A program made the position numbers and the translations under genes. DNA of 64,000 bases from Selaginella moellendorffii (lineage: Eukaryota; Streptophyta; Lycopodiopsida; Selaginellales; Selaginellaceae): positions 123,483-187,482 of the forward strand of contig NW_003314353.1 of NCBI RefSeq assembly GCF_000143415.4, in the 5' to 3' direction. Numbering within the stretch: the stretch's first letter is position 1; every line of letters begins with the position of its first letter. Below the pieces are notes generated by a model, which ran no database searches, had not been told where the DNA came from, and worked only from the letters and a program-made list of their open reading frames with translations. Shown one piece after another: positions 13,237 to 23,444 of this stretch.

Positions 13237-14346
13237 TGTAGCGCACGTGGTTTTACCCTTTATCCTATGGTGATTTACCATAGGATAATACCACGAAGCG
13301 GAACCTAAACCCTCTTTTTGCCACGTGACAGATGCCACGTGTCACATGCCATGTATCCAAAGGAACGTGGTGTGGAACCTGAGGTTCAAGGCCTTGGGCC
13401 ACTAAACGAAGGAACGATGCTAAACTCCTAAGCATGGAGCCAAAGAGCGACGGAACCGGACCACAGAGCAACTCCCAAGCATACAGCCCAAGGAGCAAAG
13501 GGACAGGAGCCCGGAGTGACTTTGGAACAGTCCTGGAGCAACCAGCATCCCAATGCTAGGACCAGCACACAAAACAGAGCCAAACGGAGTCTAGCGCTAT
13601 TTCGACATACCGGTGGCCTAACGCAAGGACATGGGTACTCCACCAGCTAGCATAGAATGGAACTTGGGCTTAGACTCAAGCCGAACACAAAACAAGGCCA
13701 AGCACACAAGCGGGAGCTACACTATGCCTCAGGTTAGTCAACCATACCCCCCCCCCCCCCCTCCCCCCTTGAGGAACATACGCTTTGGGCTTTCACCCCA
13801 AGCCTCCCTTAGTACCAGGAGTTAGTCTCTGGGACAAGCTTGAAACTTACTAAATATGGAATGGCGCTAGATTGCAAATTTGGACACGGGACGAACACCA
13901 TTGTGTTTAGGCCGATCTCTACATTCTGTAGATATGCCAAATGAGCAAATCTAGACACTTTCCCTAAATAGCATTTGGGACCGAAATGAGACTAACACAA
14001 AGGCATGATAGCGAGGGTGTTTAGCAGACATGGTAAGTTATCATCCAGCGATATTGAGGGACTAATCTCAATACGCGAGGGTTCTTGTCACTAGCCAGTG
14101 CAAGACATAATGAGACGGGAACTCCTTACCGGGCTAAGTACGCTTAGTTAATAACACGTAGGAATTTCGTCCTTATGCTCATCTGGTCTAAGTACACTCA
14201 AAATGCCCAGTTAACTCCACTAGCACAAAAGGGGCTGATAAAGGGTCCAGTAATACCGACCTCCTGCCGTTGTGGCAGTAAGGAAAAAGTGTCCGTAAGG
14301 ACTGGCTAACAGGTAACTTTCGATACCCGAAGTCACATTTGCGACA
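13237..14346 (-). repeat. Element B LTR (1.1 kb)
   Basis: On the minus strand it begins TGTCGCAAATG at 14346 and ends GTGCGCTACA at 13237, followed by TTTAGTATTAGAGG (13223-13234), a mutated version of element C's primer site TTTGGTATTAGAGC. It carries the shared hairpin module with a C/G-tract at about 13745-13830 but not the minisatellite. A perfect 10-bp inverted repeat (TATCCTATGG, 7-nt loop) lies at 13261-13287. Confidence 0.55.
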
Positions 14347-14556
14347 AAAGAGTACCCATGAGGCTCATATAAAGCCACGGTGTTCTGAAATGTTGTTCCA
14401 AAGTCCCAAACTATGGAAAGAAAGAGGATAGTAGGACTTAATGGTTAGTTCTGTGAGCCTTGACCCAGTGGCAGTGTTGGTGAACACGGCCATGGACAGA
14501 AAGGGATTCGTTGGGGACTGAAAAAGGGTATTAGGGAAGGCTATCCCCCATGTTTG

Positions 14557-15682
14557 TGTAAGTTACAAATTTTTCCTTTCCAATTTGTCAGCTTACCTCA
14601 TCTATCCGACCAACATTGCCTTGGCTTTAGCTAAGTTCCCTCGCCAAGGTTCCCGCCTATGGTACCAGCTCCTACTTGGTCTTACTTGGTTTCAACTACT
14701 CACTGCACAAGCAACGGAGTGTTAGCCACCCATCCATAGATTCCCAAATCTCTCCCAATCTCCCTCCCCGGGTTAGACTAGACTTAAGGTTCGGCTACAC
14801 TCCCCACAGGCACAAGCAGCCAAGCACACCAAGCCTCCAGGTTCCTAACATCCTTTGGTACCACAACACTTGATCATGGGACCCTCTAAATCCCAAGTCT
14901 TGGGTGCAACACATGCCTCGGGACGCTAGCGCGAAACACCGTGGCCTAACGGCCCAGCATGGGTACCTCTACCCCCCCACTTCCATCCCGAAGGGAAGGC
15001 CCAAGCCCCTAAGAAGGGCGAGGACCAATGAGCCGTTAGGTACTCAAGTGGGGCACCACTCCACATGAGTCGAGAGCACTACAGTCAGTTTCCCTTTCGG
15101 GAGTGGGAGTTGCTCTTGAGCACTTCCTTGGGTGACCCCTCCGGCACCACCCGAGTCCATGCTCACTCCCACCCAAGGCCCTTCGGTTCCAGTCTGAACC
15201 TCAAGTCAGTTTAGAAGCACCACTGGAGAGTTCTTTCAAAACTGGTTCCTAGACCTCACTATCCCTACTATACTTTTGGAACCCCCTAAAGGCCCCCCCC
15301 CCCCCCCCCCCCCTGGGAGACGCACGCTTTGGGCTTTCACCCCTTGACCTGTATTAGTACTCGGACTCGGTCTCGGACTCGATCGATCTCAGACTCGATC
15401 TCGAACTCGATCTTGGACTTGATCTCGAACTCGACTTCAGACTCAACCTCGGACTCGGTCTCGGACCCGATCTCGGATCTCGGACTCTGTTTCGAACTCA
15501 GTCTCGAACTTAGTCTCCGAGTTAGCCTTGGACTCGATCCCGGACTCTATCTCGAACTCGGTCTCAAAGTCGGTCTTGGACTCAATCTCAGACTCGGTCC
15601 CATCCGATGAACTCTTTGTCATTTTGGTCATACTTTTGGGGATCCTTTAGCCTACGACACCTCGGGGAGTTGGTTCCTTACA
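14557..15682 (-). repeat. Element C LTR (left, 3' copy)
   Basis: 1126 bp. Contains the minisatellite (about 15355-15600; here the units read as GACTCGATCTCG on the plus strand), the module with a run of 21 C (15293-15313), and GGTTCCTTACA at its inner edge. The adjacent minus-strand purine-rich ATGGGTGGTGGAGT is the same as the one in front of the A 3' LTR. Confidence 0.85.
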
Positions 15683-16119
15683 ACTCCACCACCCATAGAA
15701 GAAGTTCAATGCCCATATCAAACGTCTCTTTTTTATCCTTCGACTTGTTGACCATGTCTTTAAGGGCATCCCCCCACTTAGCGGTGTGTCTAAATTAGCC
15801 TCCCCGGCCAAGAGCCCATAACAATGGAATATAGGTGTCCCTATACCCCTCACCCCACCACGCCCTAGTATAGGGTTGGGACTTGAACCCAACCTTGCTT
15901 TACTAGAGGGTTGGGACTTGAACCCAACCTCCATAGAATACGTTTATGGATTTGACATCCCCGTGGGGAGTCGGGTGTAGTTCTCTACGCCTGGTCGACC
16001 TAGCTAACCCATGCTAATTAGCTTACCTTTGGCGTGCCTTCGAGTCCCAACATATGCCATTGCTCAACTTCATAAATTTATACTTTAATTGAACTTAGCA
16101 TAAGTACATAGAGTTCTAC

Positions 16120-18629
16120 CTTGCAGAAATTCCTCCACTAGATCTCGCGCGTTTGCTAGGTTCTCCTTTGGTTCCCATGTTGCTTCACAGTGTGGAAATC
16201 CTTTCCTTCACATGGAACTCTCTCACTTCGCGTCCTTGTTGCTTGCTCTTGCACGCATTGAGGATGACTTCGACTTTGTATTCCTCCTCCCCTTGGATAA
16301 CCTCAGGTAAAGGTCTTACTTGGTCCTTGCGAAGCGGATCCTCAAAGTATGGCTTGAGTAAATTCACATGGAACACTAGGTGCATCATCCCCATCTTGCG
16401 AGGATGTCAGATACAGTAAGCCACTTTACCGATTCGTGCCTCAATCTCGTAAGGCCCCACAAACCTGCTCATGGAACTCAAGATCAATTCATTTCCAAGA
16501 ATACATGCATTTTTACCTTTGGGTCAACTTTCGGCTGATCCCACTTGGTAGCCTGAGGTTCTTGGTGTTCAGCCACACCTTCTCCCCAGCTTGGAACTCT
16601 ACATCCCGACGCTTCTGGTTCGCGTACTTGGTTTGCCTTTGTTGAGCCCGTTCCAAGGAATCCCTTACTAGATTCCAAATGTTGAGTCTTTCTGCCATGA
16701 ATGCCTCCACTGCGGGTAACTCTCTATGGTACTCAGCCACACTGAGTTCCATAAGACCTTCAATAGCTCGCCCATTGATGACTTCCCATAGACTCACCTC
16801 GATACTCAAATGTGGTGAGTTGTTATAACACATTTCCACAACTCCCAAATGACTTACCCAATCAATCTAGTCTCTTGAGACATAACATCACAAATAATCC
16901 TCTAGCTACCTATTCACCCTTTCCGTTTGTCTGTCTGTCAAGAGGTGTTAGTGCCATCAAACTTGATTTAATACCCCATACCTGTCTGTGGGTGATAGGC
17001 TGTGCTAAATTTCAACTTGGTGCAATACTGTTCTACATGAGTTCTCTAGAACCTACTAGTGAAGATCTTATCTCGATCTGAGATGATCTCCTCTGGCCTT
17101 CCCTGCACTCGAACCACTTGTTCGAAGAATAGCTTCGCCACACCTTCCGCATCCACTTCCGTTGTGGTGGGTATGAAATGTGCTATCTTCGAGAATCGGT
17201 CCACCACCACAAATATCGCATCGAACCCCTCACTTTGGGGGAATCCCATGATGAAGTCCATCGTAAGACATTTTTACTAAAAATCACTTTTCTTCTTTAT
17301 CAAACTCCTCACCACCTTTCATCAAAGCCACCACCAATTCCTGCAACTTCCGCGTCCCATATCTCCTTTCTTTCACCAGACAATCAGGACTCAAGGCTCT
17401 AGCGCTACTGGACTCAGGTGCAACTTCCTGCTTTATGGACACGGACTTTGCTGCCCGACATCACGTTCCTCTTTCTCCTATCATACGGGATCTGAGGGTT
17501 GAAGGCATCGGCGGGCATTTTGTGTCTCCATCTTCTGGACTTAGGGAAACGTTGCCCGTTCGAGTACACATCGGGTCCACCATCACCGATATCGCCTTCA
17601 ACATCATCAATAGCAAGTCCTCCTCTGTGGTGCTCGGTCTTCGTTGGTTTCAACTACATCAGCCTCAGATCTGTTGGAAGGACTTACAGCTCATCTCTCC
17701 CACATCAACATCATCTCCCACGGCTTCCCCTGCTGTTCATCGAGTCCGAATCAGGAAAAGTTCCCTAAACTCAAATCAGGGTTTTGTTCCTGACTCTACG
17801 CAGTTTTCACCCTCTTCTTTTTCCTCTTTTCCATCTTACACTAGACAGTATCCTCGTCTCATCACTCCATTCAGTCGTACACCTCCTCCTATCTCCACAA
17901 TCACTATGAAAGAACTCCTTCATGAAGAACCTATTTTCCTTTTTGCTTTGCATGTTTTTCCTGTCAGTCTTCCTGAGAAGTATCATGATTTTGGGGATGT
18001 GTTTGACAAGAAAAAAGCTAGTGTACTGCCTGTTCATCGGCCTTATGACTGTCCCATTGATTTACAGGAAGGAGCGTCACCTCCGTGGGGGCCTATCTAT
18101 GGGTTATCCCCATCTGAGCTTAAGGCCCTCAAAGAGTACGTGGATGAGAACCTTGCCTCGGGGTACATTCAGCATTTGCAGTCCCCGGCTGGAGCACCTG
18201 TCTTCTTTGTCAAGAAGAAGGATGGGAGTTTGCGGCTAGTTATCGACTACCGAGGTTTGAACAAGGTGACTGTTCGGAACCGTTATCCGCTGCCCCTGAT
18301 CTCGGACCTATTGGAACGCCTCGGCGGTGCCCGCTTCTTCACCAAGATCAACCTCCGTGGAGCATACAACCTGATCCGGATCCGGCCTGGTGACAATCTG
18401 GAATTGGGATGTTTTGTAACAAGCCCCCACTAGCTTTAGTCACGGATTTGACCTGCTGACATGTTAAACATGTCTTTACATAGTCTTGGACATCCTTAGC
18501 CATATCTGGCCAGTGGTACTTCCTCTTGAGTAAGCCCATCGTCTTGGGCACTCTGCCGTGTCCCGCAAGAGGTCCGTCATAACACTCTTCTAAGGCTACC
18601 TTCCTTAGTTCCCCTTCTAGAATATACAC
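16120..18629 (-). pseudogene. Element C integrase and chromodomain, interrupted
   Basis: The HHCC zinc domain is at 18629-18420 (HWPDMAKDVQDYV, CLTCQQVK). The core resumes at 17261 (MDFIMGFPQSEGFDAIFVVV, SDRDKIFTSRF), and a downstream segment is at 16848-16513. The GPY/F and chromodomain part (about 16420-16130) shows HLVFHVNLLKPY, EEYKVEVIL and, after a frameshift, EATWEPKENL. Between zinc domain and core lies a 1.1-kb plus-strand insertion. Chromodomains steer integration to marked chromatin in chromoviruses. Not functional here. Confidence 0.8.
17266..18392 (+). mobile_element. Sushi/Tf1-like gypsy protease-RT fragment inside C
   Basis: A plus-strand ORF runs at 17435-18433 (its open frame extends upstream). 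It starts in a retropepsin site [18 protein letters not shown], passes [13 protein letters not shown], a linker, then RT blocks [60 protein letters not shown] and [20 protein letters not shown]. It ends before the YVDD block. These blocks ([33 protein letters not shown]) resemble chromoviruses of fungi and vertebrates (Tf1/sushi/Tcn1 type) more than the surrounding plant-type element. One uninterrupted frame suggests it arrived later than the decay of C. Confidence 0.8.
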
Positions 18630-18947
18630 CCTCGTTTATTTGTAATAGATGAGTCCATTGTGTTTTGCTTAGCCCGTTTTCTCTTCCATTGGCAGCTCAC
18701 CTCTCTAGTGAGCTTCCCGCACCTCTAGATTCCTCAGCAACACTTCTTGTGCTAGACCATCTTTCTCATATACTATCCGCACATCACCTCAAAAGGTCGC
18801 TGTCGCGCTGGATATCACCAACTTCAAGCTCCCTTTTTGACTTAGAGCATCCGCCACAATGTTGCTCTTCCTAGGCTTGTATAGAATCTCGCAATCAAAC
18901 TCGGCCAAAGCATTGGCCCACCGACCCTATTTCCCTCTCAGGTCAGG

Positions 18948-20164
18948 CTATGACAAGAAGTGTTTCATTGCCACATTGATCGTGTAAACCTTGAAGTGTC
19001 TCCCAAGGTAGTGTCGCCACTCCTTGAGTGCCTTGACCACCGCAAACAATTCCTTCTCGTGGGCAGGCCACTTCCGTTGAGCCTTGTCCAATTTTTTTGA
19101 GAAGAACGCTATTGGATGTTTGTCTTGCTTCAAAACTACGCCTAACGCAAAGTCTGAAGCATCCGTTTCTACCTCAAAATCCTTACCAAAGTCTGATAAC
19201 GCCAACATGGGAGTCTTCCTCAACTTCCCTTTGAGGTGGACAAATGCCACCTCGCATTCCACTGTCCATACCATCTTCCCTTTCCCGTTTGGTCTATTAA
19301 GATCAAGGCCACTCTTGAATAGTGCTTGATAAACTTTCGGTAGTGGTTGCATAGCCCCAAGAATGCCCTTAACTCGTGTATATTTGATGGTCACTCCCAA
19401 TCCTGGATCGCTTGGACCTTCTCAAGGTCCACCTTGAGCCCGTCCTTGCCCACTACATGCCTGAGAAACTTTACCTCTTGTTGAACAAAGCCACATTTGC
19501 TCTCTTTAGCATACAGCTGGTGTTCCCTTAGTTTCTCAAACACTTTCGTTAAGTGTTCGGCATGCTCCTCTAGCGTCTCACTATAGATCATAATGTCGTC
19601 AATATAGACAACCACGAAGTGATCTAGATAGGGTACAAAGATGTGGTTCATCAATGCCAAAAACATTGCCGACACATTGCATAGCTCAAAGGGCATCACC
19701 AGAAACTCGAAACTCTCATACCTTGTTCGATAGGTTGTCTTCTTGACATCTTCATCTACTACCCTGATTTGGTAATATCCTGACCTTAGGTCAATCCTCG
19801 AGAAGTATTTTGCCTTTCCCAACCTATCGAACAAGTCCTCAATCCTTGGCAAAGGATACTTGTTCTTCTTTGTATACTTGTTGAGCAACCAGTAGTCTAT
19901 GCACATGCGCATAGATCCATCTTTCTTTTTCACAAATAACACCAGTGCTCCATACGGCAACTTGCTCAATCTAACATACCCTTTGTCCACCAACTCCTCT
20001 AGTTGGCACTTGAGCTCCTCAAATTCCTTTTCGTTCAAACGATAGGGGGGACAAACCACCACCTTAGCACCCTTGACCAACTCAATCTTGTGTTCTATTG
20101 GTCGTGCGGGGGGCAACCCCACCGGTAGCTCCTCTGGCATGGTATCCTGGAATTGGTCCAACAC
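18948..20164 (-). pseudogene. Element C reverse transcriptase and RNase H
   Basis: The RT segment (20164-19391, 257 codons) shows [42 protein letters not shown] and the catalytic YIDD in [11 protein letters not shown]. The RNase H segment (19400-18948) overlaps in another frame and contains EVETDASDFALG, HPIAFFSKKL and the KELFAVVKALKEWRHYL block. The families are certain; a frameshift separates the two halves, and individual conserved positions are altered (LRHVVG for the usual LGH.V). Confidence 0.9.
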
Positions 20165-20559
20165 CCGCTAATCACTAAAGGTACTTCTTCCGTTCCCGTC
20201 TTTTTGTCACTCTTCACCGAGAGTAAGCACAAAAATGCTACCTTGGTTCCTTTAGTGAGTTGTCCTCTCATAGACACCAGGTTTAGGCAGGAATCTTTAG
20301 CCTTGCATTGCCCTACCTTTAGATCTTAGGCCTCCACCCTAGATCTTTCTCTTTGAGCATTCGCTAGTACCACAAGGTTCCTACCTTGTCCATGCATGGT
20401 TACCACGAATCGATTGAATCAATCCATCCTGAAGATTATGTCAAATCCTGCCATGTCCAACACGATGAAATCCATGTCTACTTTCCATGTCCCCACTTCG
20501 ACTCTCGCTTGTCGAAGTATCTCATCGGTGCTTTGGCTACCTTGAACAAACTCTATCGT

Positions 20560-20700
20560 CCTTGATTCACCCAGCCGCTACACCTTTAGTCTGGCTTGCC
20601 GGACTATGTCTGCAGCCACAAAATTATCAGAAGCACCCATGTCAATAAGGATCTTAACAAAGCTACCTTCGAGCTTCCCTCAGAGGGCTAGTAGATGTCG
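20560..20700 (-). pseudogene. Element C aspartic protease fragment
   Basis: The minus strand at about 20660-20590 reads ILIDMGASDNFVAADIV. This is the retropepsin active-site region, normally D-S/T-G-A; the Ser is replaced by Met. Surrounding frames contain stops. The protease would cut the gag-pol polyprotein. Confidence 0.65.
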
Positions 20701-20714
20701 CGAACGACTCTCTA

Positions 20715-21615
20715 CTAAAGTTTCTCATGTAATGAGTAACTTTGAGTTAGGGACTGGATCACGTACCTCAGTTTGAATTTCACCCGACTTAATGGCCATA
20801 TTGGCTCTGGCCTTCTTCGGGTAGGGACATTCCCTTGAGAAGTATCCTGCTTCACCACAGTTGTAGCATATATTGTTTCCCACACTGCTAGCCAACTTGC
20901 CCTTTTTATCCGTGGGTTTGTCTCTTTTTGCTTGACTCCCCCACATACTTGCTCGCTAGCCACCGGATTTGCCTTTCCGGAACCCCAAGGACTCATTCTT
21001 AGAGAAACTCTTTTTGAATTTCCCTTTGCTATATGTTCCCCTTGGTTTGGCCCCTTTGCTAAATGTGGACCCTGACCCCGTCGTGTTCCCTTTTCGCAAG
21101 TTATTGTTAAAATGCACTTTGATAGCCGCATCCAACGCTTCCTTGTAGTTGGTCGGGTTCCAACGCATCACCTCGCTGCAAGCCTAGGTTTGCAAGCCTG
21201 ATATGAAGGCATGGAACACATCCATATCACCCATATTCGTGACCAGTATCCTTTTCGCCATAAACCCATTCACATACTCTTGAATGGTTCTGGTCTGCTT
21301 CAGCCTACTCAACTCATCCCTCAAGTGCAGAGTAGCATTCGGAAGAACATATGTCACGCGGATCCTCACCTTCATCATTTCCCAAATGGTCAGTGGTCCT
21401 TTGTTGGCCTCTGTTGTTCTCCACCAAGACTTGGCATTATCTGCCAAGTATGGTTTTGCACATAGAACCTTCTCCGAGCTTGGTAACCGCAATACTCGAA
21501 AGTAGTCCTCCATATCGTAAAATGAATCCTCCACCACCTTATAGTCATTCACTCCCTTGAAGACCGGTGAGGGCTTTGGTTTGTATTTCGGAATTGCTTG
21601 AGGGACTGATTCCAC
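20715..21615 (-). pseudogene. Element C gag (capsid and zinc knuckle), broken
   Basis: The first segment (21615-21184) begins MESVPQAIPKYKPKPSPVF and continues through a typical plant gypsy capsid region (about 143 codons, with the AKSWWRT and ..RDELSRLKQT.. blocks). A second segment (about 20946-20725) has the zinc knuckle CYNCGEAGYFSREC. The knuckle should be C-x2-C-x4-H-x4-C, but the His is Tyr here, so zinc binding is probably lost. The two segments are not in one frame. Gag packages the element RNA in the cytoplasm. Confidence 0.8.
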
Positions 21616-22007
21616 TTCGGTTTGTTTGACCTTGTTTGGTTCTGCCTCAATCCCTACCGAAGGGTCCGCACCTTCTGCACTGCCAGCATCCGCAGTCTTT
21701 TGCTTTTTCTTCCGCTTTTCGTCACGCTTTAGCTTGCATACGAAAGTCTCCAGCAGGGCATTGGTCTATGCCAATTGTCCTTCTAGAACGTCCAATCGAG
21801 CCTTGGACAATTGAACCTCGCCACTAAACTCCTGTTTGGAAGTTTCCTCACTAGAGTCCTCCTCATGCAAGGATTCCTCATTAGCCTCTTGTTCAACCAA
21901 AGGCTCCAACTCTGGTGAAGGTTACGTCTCCGCCTTGGTTCATTTACGCCATGCCTTTGCCATCTCCTAGCAATCCGCCTCTATCCTTCGCTAGAACTGA
22001 GGAAAAG

Positions 22008-22019
22008 GCTCTAATACCA
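22008..22019 (-). promoter_or_regulatory. Primer binding site of element C
   Basis: Minus strand TGGTATTAGAGC, one base from the common tRNA-Met site, lies 3 bp inside the 5' LTR. Confidence 0.75.
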
Positions 22020-22022
22020 AAT

Positions 22023-23118
22023 TGTAAGCCACAAATTTTTCATTTCCAATTTGCCACTATCCGACCAACACTGCTAGCTAAGTTCCCTCGGTAAGGTTCC
22101 CGCCTATGGTACCAGCTCCTACTTGGTCCTACTTGGTTTCAGCTACTCACTACACGAGCAACGGAGCGTTAGCCACTCATCCACGGATTCCCAAATCTCT
22201 CCCAATCCCCCTCCCCGGGTTAGACTAGACTTAAGATTCGGCTACACTCCCCATACAGCCAAGCACACCAAGCCTCCAAGTTCCTAACATCCTTTAGTAC
22301 CACAACACTTGATCATAGGACCCTCTAAATCCCAAGTCTTGGGTGCAACATATGCTTCGGGACGCCAGGGCAAAACACCGTGGCCTAACGGCCCAGTATG
22401 GGTACCTCTACCCCCCCACTTCCATCCCGAAGGGAAGGCCCAAGCCCTAAGAAGGGCGAGGACCAATGAGCCACTAGGTACTCAAGTGGGGCACCACTCC
22501 ACATAAGCCGGGAGCACCGCAGTCAGTTTCCCTTTCAGGAGTGGGAGCTGCTTTTGAGCACTTCCTTGGGTGACCCCTCCGGCACCACCCGAGTCCATGC
22601 TCACTCCCACCCAAGGCCCCTCAGTCCCAGTCTCAACCTCAAGTCAGTTTGGAAGCACCATTAGAGAGTTCCTTCAAAACTGGTTCTTGGACCTCACTAT
22701 CCCTACTATACTTTTGGAACCCCCTACAGCCCCCCCCCCCCACCCCCGGGAGACGCACGCTTTGGGCTTTCACCCCTTGACCTGTATTAGTACTCGGACT
22801 CGCTTTCGGACTCGATCTCGGACCCAACTTCGGACTCAGTCTCGGACTCGATCTCGGACTCGACTTTGGACTCAACCTCAGACTCGGTCTTGGACCCGAT
22901 CTCAGATCTCGGACTCAGTCTCGAACTCAGTCTCGAACTCGGTCTTGAACTCGGTCTCCAGCCTCGGACTCGATCCCGGACTCTATCTCGAACTTGGTCT
23001 CAAAGTCGGTCTTGGACTCAATCTCAGACTCAGTCCCATCCGATGAACTCTTTGTCATTTCGGTCATGCTTTTGGGGATCCTTTAGCATACGACACCTTG
23101 GGGAGTTGGTTCCTTACA
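22023..23118 (-). repeat. Element C LTR (right, 5' copy)
   Basis: 1096 bp, colinear with 14557-15682 with several small indels and many substitutions, so the insertion is not very recent. The C-tract is shorter and interrupted here. Minisatellite at about 22793-23040. Confidence 0.85.
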
Positions 23119-23444
23119 GTTTGCAAGCATCTTAAGGATGCTAAGGAGTGGATCTAGGATAATCACTCATGGACAAATAGCCTAATATTTGAAAGACAGG
23201 ATTGTAATGTAAGTGGTATTGGATCACTAGTGTGATTAAAGGGAATGGGCATGGCCTTAGCGTAACCTGCTGATATGTCAGTGGTACCTTTGGGTGTTGG
23301 TCATAGGATTAGACATATGGAGCATTTGGACCAAGTGCAAAAGTTGAATGCATTCTTGGGGCTAGCAAGCCCCAAGTCCGAAATAAGACTTATGGAGGTT
23401 ATGGTTAAGTGACTAAAGTAGAATGGAAAATTTAGTCAATTACA

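Larger units (their letters stand above)
8089..14346 (-). mobile_element. Element B: rearranged LTR element inserted in the A 3' LTR
   Basis: The insertion limits come from comparison with the uninterrupted 5' LTR of A; flanks GGAGA (left) and AAAGA (right) are an imperfect duplication. The right end is a minus-strand LTR of about 1.1 kb (13237-14346) followed by a PBS-like TAGTATTAGAGG. The left end does not match that LTR beyond TGTAGCGC: 8089-8440 is instead a copy of the TRIM internal domain. At 10318 there is a plus-strand LTR start with its own purine tract. B is therefore rearranged or composite. No pol gene is recognisable apart from a short integrase-like tail ending at 10331. Confidence 0.5.
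14557..23118 (-). mobile_element. Element C: degenerate Ty3/gypsy chromovirus
   Basis: An 8.56-kb element flanked by a perfect 5-bp duplication GTTTG (14552-14556 and 23119-23123). The LTRs are 14557-15682 and 22023-23118, both TGTAAG to CTTACA. On the minus strand the order is primer site TGGTATTAGAGC, gag, protease, RT, RNase H, integrase and a chromodomain tail, the Ty3/gypsy order. ORFs are broken by stops and frameshifts, the zinc knuckle and protease active site carry substitutions, and the integrase is interrupted by a foreign fragment at about 17266-18392. It cannot be autonomous now. It inserted in the 3' LTR of A and so is younger than A. Confidence 0.9.
1222..23444 (+). mobile_element. 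Element A: non-coding (LARD-like) LTR retrotransposon, split by later insertions
   Basis: The 5' LTR (from TGTGAGACACAAATCCC) is followed by a primer binding site TGGTATCAGAGC at 2631-2642. The 3' LTR (from 7131) is preceded by a purine-rich ATGGGTGGTGGAGT. The flanking 5-bp duplications AAAGA (1217-1221 and 23445-23449) match perfectly. The 3' LTR is in three pieces, 7131-8088, about 14347-14556 and 23119-23444, because B and C inserted into it. The internal region of about 4.5 kb has no gag or pol reading frame that I can recognise on either strand, which fits a large retrotransposon derivative that needs another element's enzymes. Its PBS, purine tract and LTR module match those of element C, a plausible helper family; that link is inference. 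Confidence 0.75.

Noticed and set aside
15329-15631. ORFs rich in Ser/Asp/Leu or Arg/Asp/Glu on both strands
   Set aside because: Same minisatellite in element C LTR; open on both strands only because the unit lacks stops.
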